From Tanypteryx hageni (taxonomy: Eukaryota > Arthropoda > Insecta > Odonata > Petaluridae), in the NCBI GenBank assembly GCA_028673005.1, contig CM054113.1, positions 207,009,504-207,073,503 of the forward strand: a DNA stretch of 64,000 nucleotides. Direction: 5' to 3'. Positions 1 through 12,290 of this stretch are shown one piece after another. Both the position numbers and the translations under genes were made by a program. Position 1 is the stretch's first letter, and each line of letters starts with the position of its first letter. The notes below the pieces were generated by a model, which saw nothing but the letters and a program-made list of their open reading frames with translations, did not search any database and was not told where the DNA came from.

Positions 1-724
1 CCCGGCAGTAGATTGAGATGAGATCTCAGCATGTGTTACTGGGCAAGCGAGATCAGTCCTACACAGTTTTGAAATGGAATCCTCCTCTGAGGTGAATTGG
101 AAGGAGTAGGAGGTATAGAGACGGTGTCGGCAGCGCATTGTCGGCTTCGGTTGTTTTTACGGACGGTGACGCAACGTTGCGAGTCTCGCTCGGAGAACGC
201 GAAGCGACGTTGCCAAATTTGAATCCTTCCCTTTCTCTCAGCAATCCGGTTTTCGACCCTTCGTGCTCCGTTGCCTACAATGCCTCCGCGACAAGACGGT
301 CAAATAATCGGGCCCCTTCTCCTTCGCGTTTGACACAAATAATTTTTTTTTTCGCAGGTTTTTTATTATTTTTTTTTAAATCGCAAGGTTTGAGCATGGA
401 AGCCGGGTAATCGCGCTCTCATTAACGAAAAATAAATCGTCGCGTTGGGGAAATCGTGCATTTTCGGTTCGCCAAATCATCAAGGTGTGATTTGAACACG
501 TGTTGTAGTTCGAATCGCTTCCGATTCAACGAAGGTTTACATTTGTTGCAAAACAAAGCGTTTTGAAATTGACGACGTTAAGGAAAGATTATCTGAAGTG
601 CCGAAGGAGGAAGGGAATGAAAGGTGGTCGCTGTGCTTTCGTTCTTAAAAGAAAAGTTTCGTTATTTTTCGTCGAGCTGACCCAGGTGTCGATTACAATC
701 AGGGAGATCGTAATGGAAAATCCA
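1..724. other. Unannotated sequence
   Basis: No gene or element was recognised. Positions about 130-420 are somewhat CpG-rich and end in T-runs near 340-380. The open frames here are short, unrelated in composition to known families, and are not reported as genes. Confidence 0.5.
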
Positions 725-1066
725 CAGCGGGGGTCTCAAACTCAAATTCCATGGATGCCGAATAGATAATTATGAAATAGATAGTGGCCCGCACGTGAGA
801 ATTTAGAAATGCCACGTGTCGCAATAAAGAATTTAACCAATCTGTTGAAACTTGAAGCATACTACTCAAAATTATACATATTTTAATGACGAAAACACGA
901 TCATATAATTCTAATCTATTAAAAACGTTCATATTGTTTCGTATTTCTCTGTTACTCCCTTATTTACGCTATATCTTCCACCAGCTTACGGGAGAATCTA
1001 ATCCAGGAGAGGGCCGCACCTTTTGAACTGGAGGGACGCCTACGGCCGTCGTGTTTGAGACCCCTG
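725..1066. mobile_element. hAT-type MITE remnant
   Basis: The left end carries GGGGTCTCAAACTC (730-743) and the right end carries GTTTGAGACCCCTG (ending 1066). The ends are inverted copies of each other and have the CAGGGGT..CAAA form usual for hAT elements. Inside are GTGGCCCGCAC near the left and a GGACGCCTACGGCCG-type stretch near the right, as in many short hAT derivatives. No matching 8-bp target duplication is visible, so the left terminus may be eroded. It is non-coding. The element class is inferred from the termini. Confidence 0.5.
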
Positions 1067-3699
1067 ATCTAGTTTCTGTGACAAAAAATTTAAAAATATC
1101 CACTCATAATGAGGCCATGGGTCCCTAGAAATATTTCGTATATATTTAGGAATCAAATTATTTAGCAGACAAAAAAATTCATTTCTTTACACCCGCCCGA
1201 CACGTTGGCGAATCTGTCCGCGACGATCAATTAACACGGACGAAATAATGCGAAGACGTGCTCAAAACTCGCGCCTCTTCCAAATGCAGGCATGTGCCAG
1301 CTGGTAAATCGCCGATGTTTATGTAAGCGCGTTCAAGGTTGCTTGGCACCGACTTCACATCTTGAGCTGACGATAACTGGGCTCCTTATGAAAAATGAAT
1401 TCTTCGCGGTCTAGTAAACACGAGGCGGGAGAGAAAAACCTTTCCCCGAAGGCATCGCAGTCGAGCGATTGACGAAATACAGCGCTACGGTTTACTTTCT
1501 TGGCCGCGAGTAGCATTATGCGACGACAAAGATGCAGTGACAGCGCAACAATTCCTTCCTTACATAAAAGTGGTTGATATAGTGCGGCAAGCAGGTATAG
1601 TCTTAGTTATACCCACTTGAAATAGTTGATCGGAGTTTCTCAACAATTTGATCCGATTCCAAATCATTTCTCGCTTGTAGATTTTTAAATATAATTTAAC
1701 TGGTATTTTAAAAGCTATATTCTCAAAAATACTATACAAATCAGAGTTTATATTTATAATTTTTAACATCTCTATAAAAAGACACGAGAATGGCCATGAA
1801 TTTAATATTTATGGGAATCGGCGATCAAAATTCAACTATTAAGAAATAAATTTTTTTTAAATAAAAAATATGATTGCGTTAAAGACACTTGTTGGCAAAT
1901 TTCCTGTTCCAGTAGTTTTCATCGGCCATGCTATGGCAAATGCAGTTACCAAACACAAGTAACTACTTAATTTTTCACTTTTCGAAAGTCTTGAATTTGT
2001 TTTCAGGCATAGGACGGGCGATAATTTTCTAGTTAATTTAATTGACTTGTTCAAACGCGAACGTCCGGACCTCAGGTTGATGCTTTCATTCCCTGAAGGT
2101 TTTAATCTTCAAAATATCTAGTACGAACTCAGCAATCTTCAGTTCCACTGAGAAAATGTGATTCCTTCATATCTTCTAAATCGTGAAGGGTGTAGTGTTA
2201 CGGTGTGTTTCTTAGTAACGCGCAAGCAAAAACACTAAGCGATGGCGCACTGATTGGGAGCTGAATGAGTGAAATATTAAACAAACGTCGATGTGGCGAG
2301 TTTCCTTGCCGACAGAAGCAAGAGAATGACCGCATTCTGTGAGTCATGGGATCTTCCTTCGTGTATCATTAAACAGAGTGAATCAGCCATCATTTTTGGC
2401 CCCCAATTAAGCCTCGTTTGGAAAACGGAACGTCCGGAACGCGGAAAATTTGAACATACATGAGCAACTCAAAAACTTAAGAACTTTTCTCCAATGAGAG
2501 GTTCCACGTTTCACTCATATATTTTAGCTCCTATTCCACATTAGCTTTTGTACGTTTAAAACTCCGAATACGTTGGATAAGATAACTTACATTCATACAT
2601 TACTGTCCGGCAAACTGCCAATAGCGTTTGGCAGGGGATGTCACAGTATCAAACAAACTATTGTTAAAGCTTCTATTTGTCTGGTTAATGTGCAGAACCA
2701 TCGAGATACAAAGTGAGACCCGATATGGCGGGAATTTATAAAAGTCATACTCGTTCCAAGCAGCACTCGTGATATCCGAAAATTAAATATGTAACATTAA
2801 GAAATTGACGGTGTCGGTATTTTCACTCGCTATAAGGAAGTTCTCGTTATATATCGTACTCTTTCTATCGAATACACTGTATTTCAAATGATCGTGCGGA
2901 TGGTTTCATCCAAATCTTTTATCGAAAGTCACCATTCGAATTTTTATTCCGCAAAACCTAAATGCAGCAACGGAAAAAGGAACTTTTATTTATTTATCGC
3001 TTTAATTTTGAACGAACCGTACACAAACAAAGTTTTCCACCAGGCATTCCCGACCAATTGATGTTGATAGGGATTGATAGCATGGCGAGGCAGCAGGTAT
3101 GATCGGGAAACGGGTTAAAATACTGATTGCATCAAGTTATCTCCGCCCTTCCAACAGCAGTTTATCCAGCGATTGATCTTTCATCCCCTGCAAGTTTTCT
3201 TTCCCACAAGCCTTGTGGATAGAAAAAAACGCCAAGAAAGTTGGTTAGAAATGAGGAAACGCGCAATAAATAGACGGGCGGGTAAACCACGGCATGTATC
3301 AGTCAATGAGAGGTCGAAGGCAACGGAGACGACGGTACACGTGGCTGCCCACGTCTCTCTCTCTCTTTATCTCTCTCCGTCGAAACAAAACACATTCTAA
3401 CGCAAATTTGTTCGCAGAGCACAAATACGAAAAAGCTTGACATTTAACGCAATCATACGTCACAACAAAGATATCCAACCCTTTTAATAGCTCAGGTAAA
3501 ATTAATCACGACGAAAAATGACGGTCAGGGGATTCGAACACTCGACGTATTGCGGGTCATCTACTAGGTCCATAGCGGGTCCATGCACTGACATTATTTT
3601 CCTCTCATGGAAAAGACACCGAAATATGAAAAGTTTAGATGACCGATACGATTGAGAGTGAGAAAAGGAAAGGAAAAAAAACAATTCTTTAGAGGATTC
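1067..3699. other. Unannotated AT-rich sequence
   Basis: No gene, RNA or bounded element was recognised on either strand. A short (CT)n microsatellite lies at about 3355-3378. Open frames are at most about 75 codons and resemble no family I know. Confidence 0.5.
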
Positions 3700-4372
3700 G
3701 ATTCTTTATGAGTTGCAAGATATTGCAATTCGCCGAGTTGTTTGTTGTTTTTCTTTACCTGTGCGAATATCCTCTTATTGTCGGCAGCAGCGGCGGCGAC
3801 GGCCGGACGGTTCCCAAACTTCTTCCCACTGTGAGTTAATATTTACAGGCGAAAAAAAATACTTCCCCGCGATCGCCGGCGTCGGAAAATCCAAACGGGA
3901 GGATAACAAACACGGTCGAGATCGGTACGGAAACGATCACAGAAAAGGATGGCGTGCACTTGTTGCCTAGGCGACGTTCTTCTTTATTCCACGAGAAGGC
4001 AAAGAGAGCAAGCAAGCGAGCTCCCGATCAAAAAATTCCCCGAGTTGGCCTCAGGAGAGCGGGCGGCTGGCGGGAAACCGGAATCGGAGGCAGAGAGAAA
4101 GAGGGATAGAGAGAGAGAGGTCGAGATAGAGAGAGGGAGAGATGGAGGAACGAAGAGGGATATAAAGAGAGGAAAGAGGGGGTTCACTCACTCCACACGC
4201 CGTCGAAAAAGATTCACACAAAACGAAACAGGTGTATTCCAAAAGGCCGACCGTTTCGATTTCCGATTAATACTTCTCCCTCGCAACGGTCGGTTACTTT
4301 ATTCGAATTGCCGCACTTTTTCGAAAAACACTTCCTCCGAGGTTATCACACTCTCGGATCACTTATCACTCT

Positions 4373-4411
4373 AACAACAACAATAACAACAACAACAACA
4401 CCACCACCACC
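4373..4411 (+). repeat. (CAA)n/(CCA)n trinucleotide repeat
   Basis: An interrupted run of CAA/ACA units passes directly into four CCA/CAC units. In one frame it encodes a short Thr-Pro run, but the surrounding frame resembles no known protein. Confidence 0.8.
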
Positions 4412-4916
4412 GAGCTGGACTGGTCACGAGGAGAACCGGCGCACCTATGGATATTTCTTTTTTGAATCAGTCGAAGTCACCTCCGCCGCGCCACCGTCAA
4501 CACCGACATCGCCAACACGCCGACATCACGGTCAAACAACGCCTTTCTCCCTCGCGCAACAACAATCCTTCTTTCTCCTCACCGACACGCCGGCCTCGGC
4601 ACTGGTCTCCGGTTACCACGGCGAGGCCCGCGAGGCATTCGATATCCCAGGCGGTTGGTACGCGGACGCTAGGGAGTCGCAACTCGGATAAAAGGGCGGA
4701 CTATTATTTTTTTGGTCGTTTCTTCGTTAAACCGAACGGGTCGTAATCGACGAGTTGCGTCGCGGCCCAGAGTGGGGGAGCGATAAAGAACTTTTGCGAA
4801 CGGGTTGGTTGCCCGTGGTAACGCGTGCGTCTCAAAAAATTTTCTCTCGGTTGCCACGAACACGTCCAACAACGACCGTGGTGCCGCAGGGACGATTCAA
4901 AACTCTCTTTCCTCAC

Positions 4917-5058
4917 GTTCCACCGAGCACCGTTGCCCCTTTCCCTCTCCTCCCACCTCCTTCCTCCCACCTCCCTCCTCCCACCTCCTTCCTCCCCTCC
5001 TCCGAACCGTCTTCCCCTCTCTTTCTTCTTATTCTCCTCCTTTCCCTCCCGCACGACC
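4917..5058 (+). repeat. Polypyrimidine tract with CCTCC-type units
   Basis: Almost pure C/T on the plus strand, with repeated CCCACCTCC and CTCCT units at about 4945-5000. It has no coding value and is a simple-sequence expansion. Confidence 0.8.
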
Positions 5059-6084
5059 TCGACTCTCCTCGCAGGCAGTTGGTCGGCGCAAGCCTCTCTC
5101 GCTCTCTATACACCGCGGACGTGTAGACTGGAAGCAATTAAGTTTTTCCCTCCTCCTCCTCCTCTTTCCTCGTTATAAACATCGCTAAAGGTGACTCTCG
5201 AAAAGATGGGAAAAATAAACAACCGCGCACACGAACGCTATCGGTTAATACGAGATAATTTTCTCGTTCCTCTTCATGCAACTAGACGAGGTTGAAAAAA
5301 AATAACGGAAGAGATTGTTTTGCGTTCGAAAAATATATTGATTTCAATTCTTAATTTCGAATCCAAAGGCTTTCATTTTTATGCATCAAGGATTCCGCGA
5401 AAAATTTTCCTGCGCTGGCTGACGTGCTGAAATTTTTAATTAATATTGATGCATGCAGAATTTTAGTGATGTGCGAAATTGGATCGACTATTTCGATCGA
5501 CTCTGGTTATTCATTTTATATCGTTTATATTTGCCTCGATATTTCATTAATTATTACCCTTCGAAGCCTCCTTAATTGAAATGTTTGTGAAGGAGTATTA
5601 TTTATTTGAGAGTTTTAGTTCGCCTTTTGCCATCTCCATAGTGACGGCGCGGCAATTGCGGGTTACAGGCAAACCAACCAACAAACAGGCTTTTTTAATC
5701 ACATTGAAGCTTTGTATTTTTACCGGAAACTCAGGAAAGGAGATAGATACATATGGACTTTCAACTCGGCAAATTACTTCTGCCGCCGTGCGACTTGACG
5801 GAGGAGTAAAGACGCCATCAAATCCTCCATTGTCTATTTTATCGAAATGTTTTTCGTCCTTTTTTATCGAATCCGAGAAGCTAATTGCGCCACCCCTTAA
5901 TAAAAAAACTAAATTGCAGAAGCATTACAGACTCCAATCAGGCCTGTTTTTGCGGCAAAAAGCACACATCTTCCCGGAAGAACCATTAGTAGTCGTAGCA
6001 TGAGGAGGATGAGGTAGGTAGGCGGTGGTCGAGGAAAAAAGCAAAGCGGGAAAATGAGAAAGAATGCCGAGAGTCCTCTCGATC

Positions 6085-6170
6085 TTACATCACTCCCTCC
6101 CCCTCCTCTCCTCTCACCTCACCTCTCCTCCTCTCATCCCCTCCCCCTCCTCCTCCCTCTCTCCACATCA
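6085..6170 (+). repeat. Polypyrimidine tract (CCTCT/CTCAC units)
   Basis: Dense C/T on the plus strand built of short CTCCT and TCACCTC units. Its complement gives a Gly/Arg/Glu-rich frame that is a by-product of the composition. Confidence 0.75.
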
Positions 6171-6839
6171 CGAGCGCCCTCTCCGAGCCGGTCGATCCGT
6201 CTCTCTCTTCCTTCCTTCGACCGTTATGAAGAAATTTCAAAATCGCGCGCGAAAGGGGAGAGAGCTCGTTCGATCGCAAATCGATGAATTATTCAGGAAA
6301 TAAATGGGAGAGAGAGAGAAAGAGAGGAAGGAGGTAAGTGAAAAAAAGGTGCGCCGACATTTAATGACCGGGACATGCAACGTTCTGGATTCAAGCCCAA
6401 ACGCGAGTATTCCTTTTCCACGATATATTTCGAACCCTCTTTATATCTCTCGCAATCCCTCCAAACATTTCGCGTTCGATACCGCTTTCGTGGTTTTTCG
6501 AACGCGGCTGTCGAATTTCGACCTATCGATTTCGTCATCTTTTCCACAAAAATGAGGAAAGTGGGGCGACAAATAAATAGAATGCCGGAGTTGTCCCTTT
6601 CGTCAAGAGGTAAAAAAAATCGAGCGAAGACACGCGACGGAGAAAAGACGCTAAAGTCTTATTTCCGACGTCGCGATTCGGTATTGGTCGTTCGAGAGAA
6701 AAAATTGACGGACGAAAATGGCGGCCGTGCGTGCATAGAGTCGAGAGAGAGATTCGTCCTATCTGCCATTGCGGAGTAATAGTATACAGTAAGGTCGTGC
6801 CAGGAAAATCCCCTCCTCTCCTAGCGTGCCGCTGAAAGA

Positions 6840-7155
6840 GCGTGACGTAGGGAGGGGAAGGGAAAAATAAAGGTAGGGGGAGGGAGAAAGAAAGGTAAAG
6901 AGGGGGAATAGTAGGGGGGGAGAGTGAGGGAACCCTCCGATGCGGACGTCTAACAATGGAGGCGTGGGCAGGTAGGAGAGTTGAAGAGGGGAAAGAGAGA
7001 GAGAGAGAACGGCAGGTGAGCGAAGGGAGAGAGGGGAAGGAGGAAGGGGTCTTGAAGGAGAGGAAGGTAGATAGAGAGAGAGAAGGGGGCGTAGGAGGCA
7101 AGGAAGGGAGAGAGAGAGAGAAGGGGGAGGAGGCAGGGAGGGGAGGGAGGCTCAT
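6840..7155 (+). repeat. Polypurine tract (GGGGAGAGA type)
   Basis: About 300 bases of G/A-rich sequence on the plus strand with GAGA runs at about 6995-7010, 7072-7083 and 7110-7125. The 206-codon minus-strand frame over it is Ser/Leu/Pro-rich low complexity and is not called as a gene. Confidence 0.75.
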
Positions 7156-8190
7156 TCCAGCTCCTCTCGCAGCCGAAGAAACAACCTGTTGGACGGGTTT
7201 CCTCTCCCTTCGCCTTTACTCGCCTCCCAGGAGTCTTCTTAATTCCCGAACGTCGTCGCCCGAGTACCGCTCGTTCCTACGGGTACGCGCATTCGCGTCG
7301 GATACCGCGCTATACGGAGGAAGGTACATATACGCGAAGAGTAGGATGACTTGGAAGAAGGGAGAGATAGCTACCTACCATCTGAAAACGACAAACTGCG
7401 TTATTCCGGACGGGCGACGTTGCAACGTGTCAGAGGAATCCGGAATCATCCTCGTCCTTATACCTCTTTTCCTCCCCTCCCTCATCCATACTGTGGAATT
7501 CCTCCCTCTCCCGTCACCACGCCATCCACAGTCGCGCCGTGCATCGTTTTCGCATCGGTCCAGTTTAAAATGATATTTTTTTGCCCTCTCTTTACCACCC
7601 CGTCAGCATGCCACGGCGTGATTCCACCCCCGACCATCTCCTCCCGCCCCCAGGCCCTACACTCCCTCACTCCGAGTTTAGGGTCGGCCCTATCGATGTG
7701 TGGTGGGTAAGGAGTGCAAGTCTCGGAAGCACCTGCCCCCGACCCCAAAGCCCAGACCGCCCCTTTCACCCATCCCTCCCCCCCACCATGACCAGCACCC
7801 ATGCGTGCACGGCCGCTCTCTCAACAAAGCCCCCCTCCCCATGGTTCCCTCATGCCTCCTCCCCCAGACCGCCCCACACCCCTCCGGCGCTGATGATGCG
7901 GTGCACGAGTGCTGGGGGAAACCACAAAGGGGGTTAGAGGAATGGACACACGTTGAAATTCCTTCGCAGGATGGCGGCTTATGGGATCATATGGTTCCTG
8001 CGAGTCAAACCGCTTTCGGTCGAGAGAGAGAGAGGAGCGAAAAAAGGGCTGATGTAAGGTCGAATCACGACCCGAAGAATAGGTGTATGGCAGGCGACAC
8101 CGTTCCAGACCTTATTCATGAGATATTTCAAATGATTGCATTATGTCTAAACAGCCTTTGTTACCTCATAGTTTATCAAACCTAAAGATA

Positions 8191-9508
8191 AATATGTTAG
8201 CAATACATCAATTACTCGTTATTTAATATGAGGGAAAAATTGTGTAATTTTCAAACAATTACTTTCTAAATTAATAATTGTTCACTGAAATTCTAAATCG
8301 TGCGCGAAAAAAACATTGCAACAATTAAAAATTTTTCCCGAGAGAACCGTCCGCGACCTAACTGACTCTATATATGCGAAACTAAGTCTCATCGATCCTT
8401 AATTAATCTGGTTCATCTATTGATCTGTTAAGTTCACACGTTAACCCGAGAAACTAACTACACCATCGTACAAATATTGTAAGAATGTCATTTTTAAACG
8501 CTTAAAGTCTACGGTTCTTCTCTTGTAGCATTTAGAAATCCATAAATATTATCGAAAAAAAATTTAATTCATAATAATGAATTGGTACTCTAATGCTATA
8601 ATACAACACAGCATATGCTTGCATTATAGTTACTAGAACCATTGCTATTTTATTTTCATAAAATTTAGTCTCCTGCCTTGCTTATATAATTAGACATGCT
8701 AAGAAAGTGCTTTGAAATCCGCTCCGATTTTATTTAGTCTACATAATCTTCGTTCACATCGATTTTAATAATTAAAATGGAAGTGATATTGCGGTCAATT
8801 AATCGACCGATTAAAATGTAACAGCACTATTACTGATAGCCAATGTAATTTATTTTTGTTGGTGATATGAAATTGGTATTTTTCGATTACTATCAGAGAG
8901 TTCTTATCAAATTTTGAGCGTATTTTAATAATATAAGTTTCATTCCTTGCCTAAATAAATCCAAGAAATAAGCTAGTTCTAAGTGGATTAAGAAAAGCAA
9001 TTTCATGATTCTCTACTGACAGACAGAGAGATTTAAAGAGAAAATTGATGTTAAACTTTTCCCCAAAAAGGTCGTTGAATTAAATCGCCTTCACGCTTTA
9101 TCAACTGGCTTATGCGCAACCCTGGATTCGTCGCCTGGATACGGATGAATTCGCTGTTTAGCATAAAGGCAGGAAATAAGAAATAATACGCGCGCTTCCA
9201 TCCGTGCATAAAATTCACGCTCGGAGGAGTTCGAAACATCGTTGCCATAGTGAGTAGACCGTGTACGAACCAAGGACGTTCCAATTTACATGCGCAACCA
9301 CCATTCGAAGGTGGAAAGGAAAGGGAGGAGTTTGGGTGTTCAAAATCCGACGCTATGATGAAAGGAGACCTTTTATTTGCGAAACTAATTCGTGTTTTTT
9401 TCTTGCCATAGATTTGTTTATATTATTTTGCAAGAGGAAAAACATTTTTTGTCGGCGGCGTCGGCCCGTGTGTGTTTGAATGCGCGTGTGTGGTTTATAT
9501 TTCCGCAG
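8191..9508. other. Unannotated AT-rich sequence
   Basis: Composition drops back to AT-rich at about 8190. No gene, RNA or bounded element was recognised. The last 20 bases end in TTTATATTTCCGCAG, a good 3' splice-site sequence for the candidate exon that follows. Confidence 0.5.
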
Positions 9509-9661
9509 AATTATGCTGAGTTGCTAAAGAAGGGATTTCGTTCCATTCGGATATGCAAGGGCGAAGGCATTTGTGATCAATGTTTCCAACAGGTGAAGTT
9601 ACTCATGGATCATACCCATCGTCGCCTTACGGAGAAAAACAAGAAACTCGGACGAGCCTAA
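9509..9661 (+). CDS. Candidate 3'-terminal coding exon, function unknown
   Basis: A pyrimidine-rich stretch ending in TTCCGCAG (9501-9508) looks like a splice acceptor. It is followed in frame by 50 codons and a TAA (9659-9661). The peptide is polar and mixed in composition, unlike the low-complexity frames elsewhere: it has a Cys-x4-Gly-x-Cys-x2-Cys arrangement (ICKGEGICDQC) followed by a basic, helix-like tail rich in Lys, Arg and Leu. An AATAAA signal lies at 9743-9748, 82 nt after the stop, as expected for a last exon. I do not recognise the protein. A second acceptor-like CAACAG at 9588-9593 is an alternative exon start. No upstream exon was identified in the preceding kilobases, so this is a suggestion only. 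Confidence 0.3.
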   Translation, partial: NYAELLKKGFRSIRICKGEGICDQCFQQVKLLMDHTHRRLTEKNKKLGRA

Positions 9662-9914
9662 ATGAATCGTCAACACTGAGAAGTTTTGTATGAAAACATA
9701 TTTGATAAGAATGTTAGATGCTTATAAATGCAAAAATTAAACAATAAAGCACATACATCACATATGGAATTATTTATACTTGGCAGTAACAAATGGTGTC
9801 CGAAGATAGCTTTATTGGTAACACGGAAAAGTCCAATTATTTATTACATCGTTTCTTATATTTCCCTCAAAAACGTGACTCTTTGAGATAATTTTTCCCT
9901 AGTGGGAATCTAAA

Positions 9915-10440
9915 TTTAAATGTTAACCTTCCATTTTACCCATGTGTTGGTTAGGGAGGGTACGGAGTACCAAAACCTCCCAAAAAATTTTTCTCGGAGG
10001 TTAGATTCTTGTGCTATGATACCTGATTGTCCTCGAAAAAAATCGCTCTTTTCTACGATATATTTTATCGTCGTGATGTATGTTGACGCTTCAAGAATGC
10101 CGAAAACATCCTGACCTCTATTTCTCCAAAAGACCTGGAGTTCAGTTTACGATCCTTCAGAGATACCCAAGTCAAACCCTTTAATAGTGAGGCGACGCTT
10201 GGCTTATGATCACACATCTGTTTCACGAATCATTTGTAACACAAGTATGTGATATTTCTCATGTGGATTCCATTTAATGCGGTGTGACCAGTGACAAATA
10301 GCACATATTTCGCGTCTACTTTTACCAACTCTGTCCCTCATTAAATGACTGTAATGCCAATGCGGCGCTTCCATAAGATACATTGCGCTAATGCGGCCCT
10401 GATGCCTCTTCGAGTTTGACATTCCTGGTCAAAATGTACC
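9915..10440 (-). mobile_element. Old LINE 3' end (non-LTR retrotransposon)
   Basis: This minus-strand stretch aligns by eye, segment by segment, with the 3' end of the LINE at 19908-21046. Shared landmarks are ACCAAAACCT near its 3' end, a tract around ATTGTCCTCG, the TACGATCC..CAGAGATACCCA stretch (where the other copy reads TACCCAGTTC) and TGAGGCGACGCTT (where the other has TGAGGTGACGCC). It is much more divergent than the other copies and its frame is broken throughout. It is 5'-truncated, as is usual for this class. It may be a related older subfamily rather than the same one. Confidence 0.65.
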
Positions 10441-11624
10441 GCTTTGCCTTTCCCGGAAATTATGATGGGTAATATACGGTAATTTATCCCAAAACCACGC
10501 GGAAATAACTCTTAAGTCTTCCTCTAGGGATTGGTGGTTATCCTGGTTGTTTAGCTCTCTATGTTCGACTGTATCATCTGAGATAAAAATTGTGGCGAGT
10601 TTTCTAATAATTTCAATTCCCCATAACCCGAACTTAAGGAAAGAACAAATATTATCGAAGTGTACGGAATCGATTTGTCGATCTTCACCTTCTGGCCTTG
10701 GTAGAGAGAGGGTTAGCGCGCCTTACTTTTCAAGGCCGCGTATTCGAGACCTGCTTCTGACATAGAACTATGTGAACGACTGCTTTCAAATTCGCTATAG
10801 AAGGTAATAAAAGAACTGCTTATATGATAGAGAGATAAACAAATATAAAAACTATACTCAGCGGAAAATTATATCGCCTCATAGACAATCGCATTGTGTG
10901 TACTAACTAAATGCAGCCGTATATTAGCCATACTATTTTCAATACTTGTGAAAAAATCGGAAATATTTAAAAATAGTTGTAGTTAAGATAATTTGCTGTT
11001 TGTGTGAAATGTCCGCATTACGAACCTGCCAGGCTACAAAAACAATGTTGTGCTTAAATGATACCCTAAAAAATAATTTCTCTGCCATCGTTTTTTCGAC
11101 CGACATCATCAAAGTAGACGCATGGAGGGAAAAACACAAAAAATAGCTTCTTTGACATTTCTGCTAACCCTGGATTTGGACATCCTCGGGTGATCGCAAT
11201 TATGTACGGTCAGTTACAGAATTACTCAACCAAATCCGTTAACTCTGTTTCCGATTGTAAGAGCTCCGGTGTAATCGCATTAAAATCGTTGTTAGTTTAT
11301 GATTTCTCTCAAGAGTGCCTTTAATTTTTTGCAAAGAAACGCTTTGCACGAGCAATCAAATCCTAGAATTTGATACAAAATAAAAACAAACAATTAATGC
11401 AACTGTGTTTTCTGCCATGCACCATTTGAAGCATCATGAGCAAACGAGAGACATTTTCAAAACGAGAAACAGGTGAAAGTACGCAGCAGAAAGTCACGCG
11501 TGAAAAAACTTTATTCATTATCCCTTACCTTGCAAATTTTTGTCTGGAAGATATTAAGCAATGCGGTGGAAAATTTATTATTTTATATCCTCACGAGATG
11601 TTCTGTATACTGATTGATTGTGAG
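10441..11624. other. Unannotated sequence
   Basis: No gene was recognised. A stretch at about 10690-10755 has a 5-bp stem (GCCTT/AAGGC) and a TATTCGAGACC box-B-like motif, loosely tRNA-like, but no cloverleaf can be drawn. The rest is AT-rich with no visible repeat structure. Confidence 0.45.
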
Positions 11625-11961
11625 TGCCCAGCCGATTTGCCTCTGTCCTACGCAGAGAGGGTATCTCCGAGGTAGTGCAATGAATAGCCGGGGAAGGGAG
11701 GAGGGAAACCCGGTGCCGGCATTTGCCTGCTCTTACGAAAAACACCAGGGAGGCCAACGGCTTAACGTCCCTTACGAAGCACGGAACTGCTGAATTTGCG
11801 CGGTCTCCTCAAACCACACAAACAGGGGGCCGGGCGACCTTGGAAAAATCCTACTTGCGCAGGATTCGTACCCGCTGCCTTTTCAAGCAGCAGGCGAGTA
11901 GCAGCCAGCGTCCTAACCACTACACCACCGGCACCCCCTTCTGTTCTGCATGTATTATGCA
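11625..11961 (-). mobile_element. tRNA-derived SINE, copy 1 of a tandem pair
   Basis: On the minus strand the element starts near 11939 with a tRNA-like head: GGTGGTGTAGTGGTTAGGAC (box A region) and GGTACGAATCCTGCGC (box B), followed by a body with GGGCGACCTTGG-type sequence, a TTAAGCCGTTGGCC stretch, and a 3' part reading GCACTACCTCGGAGATACCC. It is non-coding and would depend on a LINE for movement. The same family occurs at 11962-12290 (337 bp further on) and at 39868-40175 in plus orientation. A TGTTCTG(T/C)AT motif flanks it on both sides, as a target duplication would. Confidence 0.75.
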
Positions 11962-12290
11962 TGCCCAGTCAATTCGCCTCTCTTACAGCACAAATGGGTA
12001 TCTCAGAGGTAGTGCAATGAATAACCGGGGAGGGAGGAGGGAAACCCGGTGCCGGCATTTGCCTGCTCTTACGAAGAACACCAGGGGGGCCAACAGCTTA
12101 ACGTCCCTTCCGAAGGACGGAACAGCTGAATTTGCGCGGTCTCCTCAAACTACGCAAACAGGGGGCCGGGTGACCTTGAGAAAAATCCTACTCGCGCAGG
12201 ATTCGTACCCGATGACTTTTTCAAGTATCGGGCGAGTAGCGGCCAGCGTCCTAACCACTACACCACCGGTACCCCCATCTGTTCTGCATA
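11962..12290 (-). mobile_element. tRNA-derived SINE, copy 2 of a tandem pair
   Basis: It repeats the previous copy in the same orientation with a start-to-start distance of 337 bp, and it keeps the box A and box B region (ends near 12275). It differs by scattered substitutions (for example TACGCAAACAG for CACACAAACAG in the body). TGTTCTGCAT(A) follows it, matching the motif beside copy 1. The shared flank means either tandem duplication of one insertion or two insertions at one site; the sequence alone does not decide. Confidence 0.75.

Larger units (their letters stand above)
3700..8190. other. GC-rich, CpG-containing simple-sequence block
   Basis: Base composition changes here from the AT-rich surroundings to GC-rich DNA with many CpGs (for example 3785-3815 and 4040-4080) and long one-sided purine or pyrimidine tracts. 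Overlapping open frames of 100-206 codons on both strands are all low-complexity (Pro/Ser/Leu or Arg/Glu/Gly) and are best read as by-products of the tracts. A TATAAAG at 4161 lies 25-29 nt upstream of a CACTCACTC stretch, which would suit a core promoter but can arise by chance. The block may be the regulatory start of a gene outside the window; no exon was recognised. Confidence 0.4.

Noticed and set aside
3949..4374. 141-codon Arg/Glu-rich plus-strand frame
   Set aside because: It is encoded by GAGA-type simple sequence. Overlapping frames on the other strand are also open.
6535..7155. 206-codon minus-strand frame and the overlapping 205-codon plus-strand frame (6956-7573)
   Set aside because: Both strands are open over the same polypurine tract, composition is low-complexity, and neither resembles a known protein.
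10684..10765. tRNA-like motif (GCCTT stem and TATTCGAGACC)
   Set aside because: The D arm and acceptor stem do not form and position 33 is not T. Too weak to call a tRNA or SINE.
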